From positions 992,001 through 1,056,000 of the forward strand of contig NC_017934.1 in the NCBI RefSeq assembly GCF_000147715.2: a stretch of 64,000 nucleotides of DNA, in the 5' to 3' direction. Numbering within the stretch: position 1 is the first letter of the stretch; each line of letters opens with the position of its first letter. Below are positions 15,976 through 24,383 of this stretch, in pieces. Under the pieces are notes generated by a model that saw only the letters and a program-made list of their open reading frames with translations, ran no database searches and was not told the origin of the DNA. A program made the translations under genes and the position numbers. This DNA comes from Mesotoga prima MesG1.Ag.4.2 (GTDB taxonomy: Bacteria; Thermotogota; Thermotogae; Petrotogales; Kosmotogaceae).

Positions 15976-16005
15976 ATAGTATCAGCACTGGATATCAAAT
16001 GTCAA
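15976..16005 (-). promoter_or_regulatory. Predicted promoter of the amino-acid ABC operon
   Basis: On the minus strand TTGACA (16005-16000), an 18-base spacer, then TACTAT (15981-15976). Transcription would start near 15970. Confidence 0.65.
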
Positions 16006-16046
16006 GTAACGTTTCGCGCAAAGGTGTTAAGAGAAGGTTTGGGGTC

Positions 16047-16658
16047 CTATAGAATTCTCATAATCTCCTTCGTGATCTGCTGGGCCTTCTCCGGATTGAT
16101 CACAATATCGACGGATCTCGCATCTATCTTGTAAATCGGCGAAAGATCGTAATCTCTTATCCAGCTGGAGTAAAGTCTATCGAGTTGTTCCCAGTAGGCA
16201 ATAGGGACCGCAGTTTCCATTTGTCTTCCCCTGCGTCTTATTCTCGCCAGAATGGTGTCAACATCGGCATCTATATAGACCAGGAGATCAGGCTTCTTGA
16301 GATACTTGATCATCGAGTCGAACATTGTCACATACGCCTTGAATTCCCTGTCGGACATCTTTCCGGTCTCGAAAAGGTTTCGAGCGAAAATCTCTTTGTC
16401 TTCGTATATTGAACGATCAAATACCGTATTTTCATTCACCTCGGCACTCTTTAGGGAGCAGTATCTGTGGTATAGAAAGTAAGTCTGGAGATGATACGAC
16501 CATCTCTTCTGATCGTAATAGAAATCCTCAAGGAAGGGATTGTCGGAGACCGATTCGTAGTGAATATTGAAACCAAGGCCTTCAGCAATGGCGCTTGCTA
16601 TAGTAGACTTGCCTGCACCAACATTTCCGGCAAGCACGATTATTCTTCCCACTTTCAT
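16047..16658 (-). CDS. Deoxynucleoside kinase
   Basis: A 203-residue kinase of the dCK/dGK family that phosphorylates deoxynucleosides for salvage. It has the P-loop GNVGAGKST (residues 12-20), the family motif DRSIYED near residue 85, and the lid arginines RIRRRGRQME near residue 143. Conserved E and YE residues around HYESVSDNPFLEDFY form the base-binding pocket. It is read from its own promoter region opposite an iron-sulfur membrane protein gene. Exact base specificity is unclear. Confidence 0.9.
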   Translation of the reverse strand: MKVGRIIVLAGNVGAGKSTIASAIAEGLGFNIHYESVSDNPFLEDFYYDQKRWSYHLQTYFLYHRYCSLKSAEVNENTVFDRSIYEDKEIFARNLFETGKMSDREFKAYVTMFDSMIKYLKKPDLLVYIDADVDTILARIRRRGRQMETAVPIAYWEQLDRLYSSWIRDYDLSPIYKIDARSVDIVINPEKAQQITKEIMRIL

Positions 16659-16755
16659 CCCCCCTACCAGATCTAATAATACAATTCTAGCATTTCAGCT
16701 TCTAAGCTAACTCTAAGGTTAATCAAGTCAAATAGTTTATCGCCTGGTTGAGGAT

Positions 16756-18336
16756 GTGAAGACTGTGAAAAGTCGCCATAGAGTGCCACGAATTGCTACG
16801 CAGTTACTGTTTCTCCTTCTTGTTCTCTACATAAGTGTTGGTCACTATCTTTCTGAGAAGGGCATAGCGGAGCTGGCTGGCACGACAAGTCTCCATGCTG
16901 TCTGTCCCTTCGGCGGTGTCGTTACGCTATACAATCTTGTCTCTGATGGCACCTACGTCCAGAAGATACATCCTTCCAACCTTTTTGTACTGGGTGGCTT
17001 GCTCATTTCACTAGTCATTGCCGGAGCTTTCTTCTGTGGATGGATTTGTCCGCTAGGAAGTGTTCAGGAGTGGATTGGGAAAGCTGGTAGAAAACTCCTC
17101 AGATCACATTACAATAAGGTCCCAGCAGGTCTCAACAAAATCCTAAGTCTTGGAAAGTATGCCATGTTGATCTTCGTAATTGTTCAAACAGCTAGAATCG
17201 GCACGCTTTCATTCAGTAGTTTCGACCCCTATTATAATCTTTTCAATATTTGGACGGATGAAATTGCATTGTCCGGTTATATTGCAGTATTTCTTACACT
17301 TGGGGCTTCCCTGTTCATCGAAAGACCTTTCTGTCGATATGCCTGTCCACTGGGTGCGATCAACGGTCTATTCAACCGCTTCAGTATTTTTCGTATTAGA
17401 AGGCAATCTTCAACATGTATCGATTGTGGGCTATGCGATAAGGTGTGTCCGGCAGGGATTAATGTCTCGAAGGTTTCCAGTGTGAACAGCCCGGCCTGCA
17501 ACAGATGCATGAAGTGTGTCGATATTTGTCCAGCTAACTCAAATTCAACACTTACGATAGAGGTCGGTCTTTCTAAGAAGTCATCAAAAGCCAGCAAGAC
17601 AGTATCTGTGAAGACTTACATAATACTGGCTCTCTCAGCATTTTTGGTGCCGGTAGGCCTATCTGTCTTGACAGGTAAATTTGAGACGGAAAAGACGAGA
17701 GTATACATAGTCCCCGATGATATTAAGGGTTCAACATCTTTTGAGGAGATTGTCGAGAACTATCCGATCTCGAAGGAACAGCTTTTTAATGGCCTTGGAA
17801 TACCTGAGATGGTTTCTGTTGAGCTCAAAGTGAAGGACCTTACAGGAATTCTTGGTTTTATCGGTGAAGAAGAAGTGATATCGAGGGAGCATCTTTCAGC
17901 ACTGATCGGAAAATTAGGTGAACCAATTTCATCTTTGGCCGAGCATAGCAAAGTGGATTTTGAAAATATTATCGAATTTGTCCAGTCAAGTGGTTTGGAC
18001 GAGTCGACGGTCGTTTCAGAAGTTATGGCTAGTGGCCCTCCAGGGCTGTTCACATATCTCTTCAGCGGAAGATGGCCTTTTGAAACATCTGGAGATGGAG
18101 CAGTCATTGAAGAGAAAGAGACTGGCAGTGAAAATCATGGGCAATCCGCTTCAGTTGATATCAAGGGTTCTACAAGCTTGTTGGAGATCGAAAGGATGGT
18201 CCCGGATTTTGAAGCATTCCTTGAATATTTTGGCCTGCCGATCGATGAACCCAAGAGCTCGTTGTTGAAGGATCTGAAGACAAAATACCAGATCGAGATT
18301 TCGGATATAAAGGATTATGTTTCCAACAATCAGTAG
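16756..18336 (+). CDS. Iron-sulfur membrane protein (NapH/CcoG-like) with duplicated C-terminal module
   Basis: A membrane protein of up to 526 residues that probably transfers electrons across or along the membrane. N-terminal helices carry two CxxxCP motifs (CGWICPLG near residue 94, CRYACPLG near 193) as in NapH. Two 4Fe-4S ferredoxin motifs follow (CIDCGLCDKVC and CNRCMKCVDIC, residues 220-260), then another helix. The C-terminal 220 residues contain two copies of a helical module opening with DIKGSTS, about 160 residues apart. The start may be GTG 16756 or, better spaced from a weak GAGG, GTG 16765. The gene stands alone. Confidence 0.85.
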   Translation: MKTVKSRHRVPRIATQLLFLLLVLYISVGHYLSEKGIAELAGTTSLHAVCPFGGVVTLYNLVSDGTYVQKIHPSNLFVLGGLLISLVIAGAFFCGWICPLGSVQEWIGKAGRKLLRSHYNKVPAGLNKILSLGKYAMLIFVIVQTARIGTLSFSSFDPYYNLFNIWTDEIALSGYIAVFLTLGASLFIERPFCRYACPLGAINGLFNRFSIFRIRRQSSTCIDCGLCDKVCPAGINVSKVSSVNSPACNRCMKCVDICPANSNSTLTIEVGLSKKSSKASKTVSVKTYIILALSAFLVPVGLSVLTGKFETEKTRVYIVPDDIKGSTSFEEIVENYPISKEQLFNGLGIPEMVSVELKVKDLTGILGFIGEEEVISREHLSALIGKLGEPISSLAEHSKVDFENIIEFVQSSGLDESTVVSEVMASGPPGLFTYLFSGRWPFETSGDGAVIEEKETGSENHGQSASVDIKGSTSLLEIERMVPDFEAFLEYFGLPIDEPKSSLLKDLKTKYQIEISDIKDYVSNNQ

Positions 18337-18376
18337 ATCTAATATGAATAGCAATCGGTTCTACCTGCTCCTGTTG

Positions 18377-18382
18377 TATAAT
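18377..18382 (+). promoter_or_regulatory. Likely -10 box before the first small exported-protein gene
   Basis: TATAAT at 18377-18382, 46 bases before the ATG; no clear -35 match is seen. Confidence 0.4.
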
Positions 18383-18428
18383 CGGAGAGGACTCCGGTTG
18401 AGTTCATACACTTAGAGGAGGGATAGAC

Positions 18429-18887
18429 ATGAAGAAGTTGCTGTTGATTCTTGTCGTTTTTGGTATTGCAGTTGCCGTATTTTCAGAGCCCCTTTTAGTT
18501 TGGCCAGATAAGACACATGGGAAGCCACTTGTGGCGGGATTATATTCCCCTGTTTATGGAGAAGCCAAACTGGACGTTTTTGGAAACATCACCGGCTGGA
18601 CGGGTCCAAATCTCGGTCTGGGATGGACCTGGAAGACATATTTCAGCCCTCTCGAGCTTCAGAAGGTCAATTTCTATTACGAGTTTGGTACTAATGTTGT
18701 GATTTTCCCCTATATTGGGGTCGGATTTGATTATGCTCTCGTTCTTCAGAACAATCAGACACTGCTAGTTGGAGCAGGAGCTTCGGCATCTCCTTTCACT
18801 GTTCTAGGTTTCTTCTTTGAGGGGCCGGCAGCTATTCTATCATCTGTTTTGAGTTCCGTGATACTGAGCGTCGCTGTAGTTTTTTGA
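18429..18887 (+). CDS. Small exported protein of unknown function, paralogue A
   Basis: A 152-residue protein with a signal peptide (MKKLLLILVVFGIAVAVFS) and a glycine- and aromatic-rich body. I do not recognise the family. It shares a layout with the 122-residue protein at 19487: a GLY..V segment, a DVFGNITGWTG motif, then TYFSPLEL, a PYIGVGFDYAL-type strand and a hydrophobic end. Alternating hydrophobic residues suggest a small beta-rich outer-envelope protein. AGAGGAGGG precedes the ATG and a terminator follows. Confidence 0.75.
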   Translation: MKKLLLILVVFGIAVAVFSEPLLVWPDKTHGKPLVAGLYSPVYGEAKLDVFGNITGWTGPNLGLGWTWKTYFSPLELQKVNFYYEFGTNVVIFPYIGVGFDYALVLQNNQTLLVGAGASASPFTVLGFFFEGPAAILSSVLSSVILSVAVVF

Positions 18888-18906
18888 TTAGAGGCTATGT
18901 ATAATT

Positions 18907-18930
18907 GACCCCGAAAGGGGTCGTTTTTTT
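18907..18930 (+). terminator. Terminator overlapping the next start
   Basis: GACCCC (18907-18912), loop GAAA, GGGGTC (18917-18922), G, then seven T. The TTG start of the next gene uses the last two T of this run. Confidence 0.85.
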
Positions 18931-19357
18931 GAACGAAGAAGAGCAGATCAATAATAATCCATTAGAGACAGAAAGAGACAGCGAAGTAAAAGCTGTCATC
19001 AGAAAGTACTCAATTATCGCCGTGATTGTACTCTCTGTGTTTCTCATGGTTTTTTCTACGAGAGACAGAGTGGAGGTGTTCAATCCAGAGAGTGTCATTT
19101 CTACGATTGAAGAGACTTTGCTTCTCTTCATAAATCAGAGGCTTGTTAAGGTAAATGAGGATGTAGGGTTTCTGGAAATAGTCTCGTCCGATTACGAAGA
19201 AGTTGAATGGGGCGAGTACACGTACGAGATTCAGACTAGATTTGCCTTATCTGAAAGCGTCGAGAATCTGTACACTCTCTGGAAATACAGAGTTCGAGAT
19301 GATACCCTGGATCTCTTAGGATACTCTTCTGATGGTGAAAACTGGTTAGAACCTTGA
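18929..19357 (+). CDS. Single-pass membrane protein of unknown function
   Basis: About 142 residues from TTG 18929; the open frame begins earlier at 18905 but that part only translates a terminator. A charged N-terminus is followed by one transmembrane helix (SIIAVIVLSVFLMVFS, about residues 28-44) and a soluble domain with two aromatic-acid stretches (EVEWGEYTYEIQTRFA and ENLYTLWKYRVRDDTLDLLG). I do not recognise the fold. The binding site would be GGGG at 18917-18920, inside the terminator stem. It lies between the two paralogous exported-protein genes. Confidence 0.6.
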   Translation: MNEEEQINNNPLETERDSEVKAVIRKYSIIAVIVLSVFLMVFSTRDRVEVFNPESVISTIEETLLLFINQRLVKVNEDVGFLEIVSSDYEEVEWGEYTYEIQTRFALSESVENLYTLWKYRVRDDTLDLLGYSSDGENWLEP

Positions 19358-19410
19358 TGGTTATCACGCACACTGTAGGCCAGAAATTGCATTCTGAGAT
19401 TGCAAATACG

Positions 19411-19440
19411 TTGACTTGATGCGGGTATTAAGTGTAAAAT
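19411..19440 (+). promoter_or_regulatory. Predicted promoter of paralogue B
   Basis: TTGACT (19411-19416), 18-base spacer, TAAAAT (19435-19440), 46 bases before the ATG at 19487. Confidence 0.6.
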
Positions 19441-19486
19441 CGTTAAGTAAGAACAAGCTCAATATCACTCAAAAGGGGGTAATCGA

Positions 19487-19855
19487 ATGAAAAAAGTCCT
19501 GATTCTTGTGGCAGTCCTTCTTGTTGCATCGGTTTTCGTTGCAGCACCGAAGAACTTCATTCTCGGCCAGGGTCTCTACGGAGATGTAGTGTATGATCTA
19601 GCTGGAAACATAACGGGTTATGAAGGAATGGACTTCTATATCTTCCAGGCTAGCACCTACTACGAAAAGGCTCTGACACCAGGTGAACTAAATGCCTATA
19701 CATTTGATGGCAAATTCCTGTTCTTTATTCCGGTTTTTGGTAGAGGATGGGAATTCGTGCTGAGACCAGTGGACAATATTATTTTGACCGCTGGGCTAAG
19801 CCTTCTCTATAACTTCCTCCCCGGGCCGTATCTTGGTCTGACAATATTACTCTGA
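19487..19855 (+). CDS. Small exported protein of unknown function, paralogue B
   Basis: A 122-residue protein with a signal peptide (MKKVLILVAVLLVASVFVAA). The body GLYGDVVYDLAGNITGYEGM, TYYEKALTPGELNAYTF, FFIPVFGRGWEFVL and PGPYLGLTILL parallels paralogue A at 18429 in motif order and spacing, though identity is modest. Aromatic-rich strands suggest a small beta-barrel-like or surface protein. AAGGGGG precedes the ATG. It has its own promoter and terminator, so it is a single-gene unit. Confidence 0.75.
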   Translation: MKKVLILVAVLLVASVFVAAPKNFILGQGLYGDVVYDLAGNITGYEGMDFYIFQASTYYEKALTPGELNAYTFDGKFLFFIPVFGRGWEFVLRPVDNIILTAGLSLLYNFLPGPYLGLTILL

Positions 19856-19872
19856 GCAATCTGTTTATGGGA

Positions 19873-19905
19873 GAAGACGGTGTTTCTGCACCGTCTTCTT
19901 CTTTT
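19873..19905 (+). terminator. Rho-independent terminator
   Basis: GAAGACGGTG (19873-19882), loop TTTCTG, CACCGTCTTC (19889-19898), then TTCTTTT. Confidence 0.9.
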
Positions 19906-20130
19906 GATAAGGCGCAAAAAAGAAGCAGTTTTTTTGAACCGGTAAGGTGGGGTAATAGTGACAGACAAATTGCTACTAAGGACTTCTTCTTCTCGGATTT
20001 CTGGCCTTCTTCAACTTGACAATTAATTCATCTAGAATTGTACAGTTTGCATTGTTATTCAGAAACTTCTTGTAGGTTACCCTCAGAGAAGAGAATTCTA
20101 CTCGTAATGGTTGGTCAAGGAGGTTCGATT

Positions 20131-21372
20131 TTGAGAGAACTTAAAAAGGAAGCAAAGTATATTGTTGAGAGATCAATTGAAACGGTTCAGCCTGAAAGCT
20201 CCGTTAAGAATGCTCTAGAAAAGCTTAGGCTGAAAGGTCCTATATTCCTTTTGGCGGTCGGCAAGGCAGCCTGGAGAATGACCAAAGCTGCAATGGACAA
20301 GCTTGGTGAAGAAGTAAGCGCGGGAATCGTAATAACGAAATATGGCTACAGTCAGGGAGATATCGAACGCGTAGAGATTTTCGAAGCCGGGCATCCGATA
20401 CTTGACAGAAAGACCGTTGAAGCTACAGATTATGCTCTCAAAAGAATTGAGGAATTGAAGCCGGAAAAGATTCTCTTTCTTATTTCGGGAGGCGGATCGG
20501 CTCTCTTCGAAAAACCATTGGAGGGGGTGATGCTTGAGGATCTTGTTGATGTCAACAATCGTCTATTCCGTTCAGGTGCAAGCATCGTCGAAATCAACAC
20601 GGTGAGAAAACACCTTTCTTCAGTAAAAGGAGGGCGTTTTGCAAAGCTGGTCTCTCCCTCTCAGGTCTATACGCTTGTTCTTTCCGATGTTTTAGGAGAC
20701 CGTCTTGATTCGATCGCTTCAGGACCGGCTTACCCCGATAGCAGTACAAGTGACCAGGCGCTTGCAGTCCTTGAGAAGTACGCTATTGATGTTGATTCCA
20801 GAATCATTGAGGCTCTGATGGTAGAGACTCCTGACCGCCTGTTTAACGTTCAAACTGAGATTATCGGAAGTGTTGCGAGAGTCTGTGAATCTGCAGCAAC
20901 ATTTGCCAGAGAGATTGGATATAACGCCACTATCCTCACAACTTCGTTAGATTGCGAAGCAAGAGATGCCGGTGTTTTTCTGGCATCTATCGCAAGAGAA
21001 GAAGCACACAACAGACCAGTGGAAAAGCCGGCCGCTCTGATCATTGGCGGTGAAACAGTTGTGCATGTTAGAGGCAGAGGTCTGGGAGGAAGATGTCAGG
21101 AGCTTGCTCTTGCATTCTCTTTAGGGATTGGGGAAATGGGTGGTGTTACGCTGGCCTGTGTCGGCACCGATGGTACCGATGGGCCTACCGATGCAGCTGG
21201 CGCCATTGTCGATGGAAGAACGGTTCGAAAAATGTTGGATGCTGGCATAGATCCACAGTTATTTCTGCTCGACAACGATTCCTACCACGCTCTGGAAAAG
21301 TCAGGCGACTTATTCATTACGGGGCCGACTGGTACAAATGTAAACGATCTGATAGTGCTGCTTTGCGAGTGA
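20131..21372 (+). CDS. Glycerate 2-kinase (MOFRL family)
   Basis: A 413-residue enzyme that phosphorylates D-glycerate to 2-phosphoglycerate, as characterised for T. maritima and other GckA-type kinases. Motifs include SGGGSALFEKP, INTVRKHLSSVKGGR, SDVLGDRLDSIASGPAYPD and the C-terminal MOFRL segment GTDGTDGPTDAAGAIVDG with GPTGTNVNDL at the end. The TTG at 20131 is preferred because AAGGAGG lies seven bases before it; reading from 20038 would add 31 unrelated residues. It stands alone and converges on the second sugar transporter operon. Confidence 0.9.
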   Translation: MRELKKEAKYIVERSIETVQPESSVKNALEKLRLKGPIFLLAVGKAAWRMTKAAMDKLGEEVSAGIVITKYGYSQGDIERVEIFEAGHPILDRKTVEATDYALKRIEELKPEKILFLISGGGSALFEKPLEGVMLEDLVDVNNRLFRSGASIVEINTVRKHLSSVKGGRFAKLVSPSQVYTLVLSDVLGDRLDSIASGPAYPDSSTSDQALAVLEKYAIDVDSRIIEALMVETPDRLFNVQTEIIGSVARVCESAATFAREIGYNATILTTSLDCEARDAGVFLASIAREEAHNRPVEKPAALIIGGETVVHVRGRGLGGRCQELALAFSLGIGEMGGVTLACVGTDGTDGPTDAAGAIVDGRTVRKMLDAGIDPQLFLLDNDSYHALEKSGDLFITGPTGTNVNDLIVLLCE

Positions 21373-21446
21373 ATATAGAAGTACGATCGACAGTCATTAA
21401 GGAAATTTGATTCCTTCAAAACCAGCTTTACGACGGAAGAAGGCCG

Positions 21447-22280
21447 CTATTTTATTGTCCATCCGACCATTCCTTTGACGTAATATCTTTGAAGCAATAC
21501 GTAGATAAGAATTGGAACGATCATCACCATCAAAGATGCAGCGGAGAGTAGTCCCCAGTCGACATGGTAAACCCCTCGCATTAATGGAATCCTTTGAGTT
21601 GCCAGGAGTTTGTCCGGAGAATAGATGAGAATAAGAGCAAGGAAAAAGTCGCTCCATACCCATGTGAACTGCAAAGCAGAGGACGAAGCAATTGCCGGGA
21701 AAGCATTGGGAAGTACAATCCTGAAGAAGATACCCAAGTCTCCGGCTCCATCGATTCTGGCTGCCTCCTCCATATCGGTCGGAAGAGTCTTGAAGTAATT
21801 ACGCATGAAGAAAGTTATCCATGGTATTCCCCACGCAGTGTGGAGAAGAATAAGACCGAAGTAAGTGTCTACCAACCCTAGAGTGCTCATTATTTTAAAG
21901 ATAGGAATAGCAATCATCTGCTGAGGGAGCGCAAGAGTGAGCACAACGGTTAGAATAAACGTCTTCCTGAACGGGAATCCATATCTGGAAATTCCAAAGC
22001 CTGCCAATGTTGCTAGCATTAAGGGGATTACCGTAGAGGGAAGAGCAATTAACAGAGAGTTGATCATCCCCCTATAAAGTGGTGCTGTACGATGATTAAG
22101 TGCCCCGGTGAAGTTTGATAGAGTTGCAGTGAACGGCTTGAGACTCCACCAACCGTCCAATACTTCACTAAAGGGCCTAATTGCTGTCATAACTACGCCC
22201 ATCAACGGAAGGATCCATATGAGGGCGATAATCCAGGCAATGACTGTTTTTAGAACAATCTCTCTCCTTGACTTTCTCAT
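21447..22280 (-). CDS. Sugar ABC transporter permease (MalG type)
   Basis: A 277-residue permease with six helices and the EAA loop MEEAARIDGAGDLGIFFRIV near residue 170. It ends QRYYVKGMVGWTIK, like other MalG-type proteins. It overlaps the upstream permease gene by four bases and is the last gene of a binding protein-permease-permease operon. The operon has no ATPase gene, like the cluster at the left end of the window. Confidence 0.9.
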   Translation of the reverse strand: MRKSRREIVLKTVIAWIIALIWILPLMGVVMTAIRPFSEVLDGWWSLKPFTATLSNFTGALNHRTAPLYRGMINSLLIALPSTVIPLMLATLAGFGISRYGFPFRKTFILTVVLTLALPQQMIAIPIFKIMSTLGLVDTYFGLILLHTAWGIPWITFFMRNYFKTLPTDMEEAARIDGAGDLGIFFRIVLPNAFPAIASSSALQFTWVWSDFFLALILIYSPDKLLATQRIPLMRGVYHVDWGLLSAASLMVMIVPILIYVLLQRYYVKGMVGWTIK

Positions 22281-23161
22281 TCTGCCTCATCTCCCGCCGA
22301 TTTCATCATGGGAATCGCAGCCAGTAGAGTTGAAGCGGTAATTAAAACCGCAACTACTGCAGATTTTCCAAAGTCCCACTCTCGAAAGCCATAAAGATAC
22401 ATTTGAAGCGCAAGAACGTTTGATGAACCACCTGGCCCTCCCATAGTTGCAATATAAACAATATCGAAGACCTTCAGTTCCCACAGCAGAGTCATTGTAA
22501 GTACGACAACGGTGATTGGTTTCAACAATGGAATCGTTATCTTAAGTAGCATTTTGAACTTTGATGCGCCGTCTATCTGGGCTGCTTCATAGTATGTGTT
22601 GGGAATAGTCTCAAGCCCGGCAGAATAGAGAATCATTGAGAAGCCTGTCCACAACCAGACAGAGCCGAAGATCAGTGCAAAGAGAGCCGTCTCTGGATAT
22701 GCTGTCCAAGTCTTACCTTCCAGTCCAAGTGTCTGCAGAACTAGATTCACAACGCCAACGTTTTCCTCGAACATGAATCGAATCATTATTCCGCCCACTA
22801 TCATTGGCATAACCATGCCAAGGAATATTATCGACTTTACTATTCCCCCTCCCTTTACGTCTCGCAGAAGGATAGCCAGAAATAAACCCACAAGGGTAGT
22901 TAATGGCAGATGGATCGCGATCCACATTAAGTTATGAATAAGTGAACCAAAAGGAAAACCTCTCTCTAGTCCCCGGGGATCTAGGATATCCCTGCTGGAA
23001 AACACTTCTCTGTAGTTTGAGAGTGAAAGGTTCCCTTCGCTGTCAACAAAGCTCAGGAAAATCGTGTTGAACGTAGGATATAAAACGAAAATCACTAGAA
23101 GCAACAACGCCGGCAGAATGAAGTAGCTGAAGTGCCTGAATTTTGCCTTTCTCAAAGCCAA
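22277..23161 (-). CDS. Sugar ABC transporter permease (MalF type)
   Basis: A 294-residue permease with six helices, the first at residues 11-30 (FSYFILPALLLLVIFVLYPT). The EAA loop is YYEAAQIDGASKFKMLLKIT near residue 188, and IATMGGPGGSSNVLALQMYLYGF is a common MalF segment. It follows the binding-protein gene with an intercistronic hairpin and overlaps the partner permease. Confidence 0.9.
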   Translation of the reverse strand: MALRKAKFRHFSYFILPALLLLVIFVLYPTFNTIFLSFVDSEGNLSLSNYREVFSSRDILDPRGLERGFPFGSLIHNLMWIAIHLPLTTLVGLFLAILLRDVKGGGIVKSIIFLGMVMPMIVGGIMIRFMFEENVGVVNLVLQTLGLEGKTWTAYPETALFALIFGSVWLWTGFSMILYSAGLETIPNTYYEAAQIDGASKFKMLLKITIPLLKPITVVVLTMTLLWELKVFDIVYIATMGGPGGSSNVLALQMYLYGFREWDFGKSAVVAVLITASTLLAAIPMMKSAGDEAE

Positions 23162-23182
23162 CTAGATCACCCCCGAAGAAAG

Positions 23183-23208
23183 AAGTGGGACCCAGATGGG
23201 CCCCACTT
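23183..23208 (-). terminator. Intercistronic hairpin after the second sugar-binding-protein gene
   Basis: Arms AAGTGGGACCCA and TGGGCCCCACTT (plus strand) with a two-base loop. On the minus transcript the one non-matching pair is a G-U wobble, while on the plus strand it is A-C, so the hairpin is designed for minus transcripts. A T-rich stretch follows. It mirrors the hairpin at 1939 in the first sugar operon. Confidence 0.75.
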
Positions 23209-23219
23209 AGAGAAATCGA

Positions 23220-24383
23220 TTACTTCGGCATTTTTTCATCAAGGTCCATCAGCGCGTCGTCAAGCCTTTCCGGTCTTACCCAGATTAGTTTAAGCTGGTC
23301 CCAGAATGCTGTCTGCCAGAGACCGCCGATGGAATCATCGAGATCATTTAATGTCTCAACACCCTCTGTCAACTTCGCAATCTCCTTGTCGACCGCAGGA
23401 TAATTAGACATGTCGACTCCGACGGTTGCAATATGGCCACCCTGCGCAACCTGAATGCTCTGACCTTCCACACTCGAAAGGAATTTCACAAGTTCCAGAG
23501 CTTCTGCCTTGTTGGTTGCGTATTCGGGCACAAATGCATAGTCAATACTGAAAACCATCCCGCGATTTCCCGGAAGACTGAAGACAGCCAGATCATTCGG
23601 GTCGTCTACCATTCCCGTTATCCACTGTCCCATGAAGTAAAGACCGTAATCTCCGTTCCACCACTGCTCGAGTATAGTTGTCCACTCTGTGGGTTCACTG
23701 AAGTATCCCTTTTCGAGAAGATAGACTAGCTTTTCCATGGCGTTCCTGACCGCGTAACTCCTCCAGGTCGTGTTTCCTTCGATTAGGTCCTTCTGGAGTT
23801 CGGGGCCGCCAAAGGTAATTAGGAAGTGTTCGGTGACATCTGAAAGAGGCCACCCTACTCCATTGCCGCTTGCAATAGCGTCCTTCACTCCTGGTATAGT
23901 CTCGATTTTTTCAAGGAGAGCAACAAATTCATCCCATGTAGTAGGTGCCTTCAAACCATGGCTTTCAAAGAAGGATTTTCTGTACCAGAACCCCGGTTTG
24001 ACTTTTGCGGTGTAAGAAATCCCGAAGACTCTCCCGTCTGAAGTCTTGACATTGTCGAGTGCACCCGGAATATACGCATCGGTATCAATCACATCAGATA
24101 AATCAACCACGTGTTGTGTGTTGCTTGTAATGAAGTTCGACCACATGAAGATCACGTCTGCTGGTGCCTTCTTTGCAGAAAACTGTGCCGGCAGAACATT
24201 TGCCAGGTCTTCTGCCCTGTATGTCTGGTAGGTGTAATCGATGCCTGTCTTTGCCTTGAATTCTTCGAGGACTGGAAGGAAAGCGTCCATCTCAACGCCA
24301 GACCAGGGACCAATAACCGAAACAGTGCTAGAGATCAATGCGGTGGAGAGAACAACTAGGACTGTTACCAAAAGCTTCTTCAT
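23220..24383 (-). CDS. Sugar ABC transporter substrate-binding protein (family 1)
   Basis: A 387-residue exported binding protein. The signal peptide MKKLLVTVLVVLSTALISST begins at ATG 24383, which has a GGGGG-rich site upstream. The mature start VSVIGPWSGVEMDAFLPVLE with FKAKTGIDYTYQT, KAPADVIFMW and the TTWDEFVALLEKI segment fits alpha-glucoside or oligosaccharide binding proteins. It heads the operon with two permeases. The 460 bases upstream hold an operator-like palindrome. Confidence 0.9.
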   Translation of the reverse strand: MKKLLVTVLVVLSTALISSTVSVIGPWSGVEMDAFLPVLEEFKAKTGIDYTYQTYRAEDLANVLPAQFSAKKAPADVIFMWSNFITSNTQHVVDLSDVIDTDAYIPGALDNVKTSDGRVFGISYTAKVKPGFWYRKSFFESHGLKAPTTWDEFVALLEKIETIPGVKDAIASGNGVGWPLSDVTEHFLITFGGPELQKDLIEGNTTWRSYAVRNAMEKLVYLLEKGYFSEPTEWTTILEQWWNGDYGLYFMGQWITGMVDDPNDLAVFSLPGNRGMVFSIDYAFVPEYATNKAEALELVKFLSSVEGQSIQVAQGGHIATVGVDMSNYPAVDKEIAKLTEGVETLNDLDDSIGGLWQTAFWDQLKLIWVRPERLDDALMDLDEKMPK

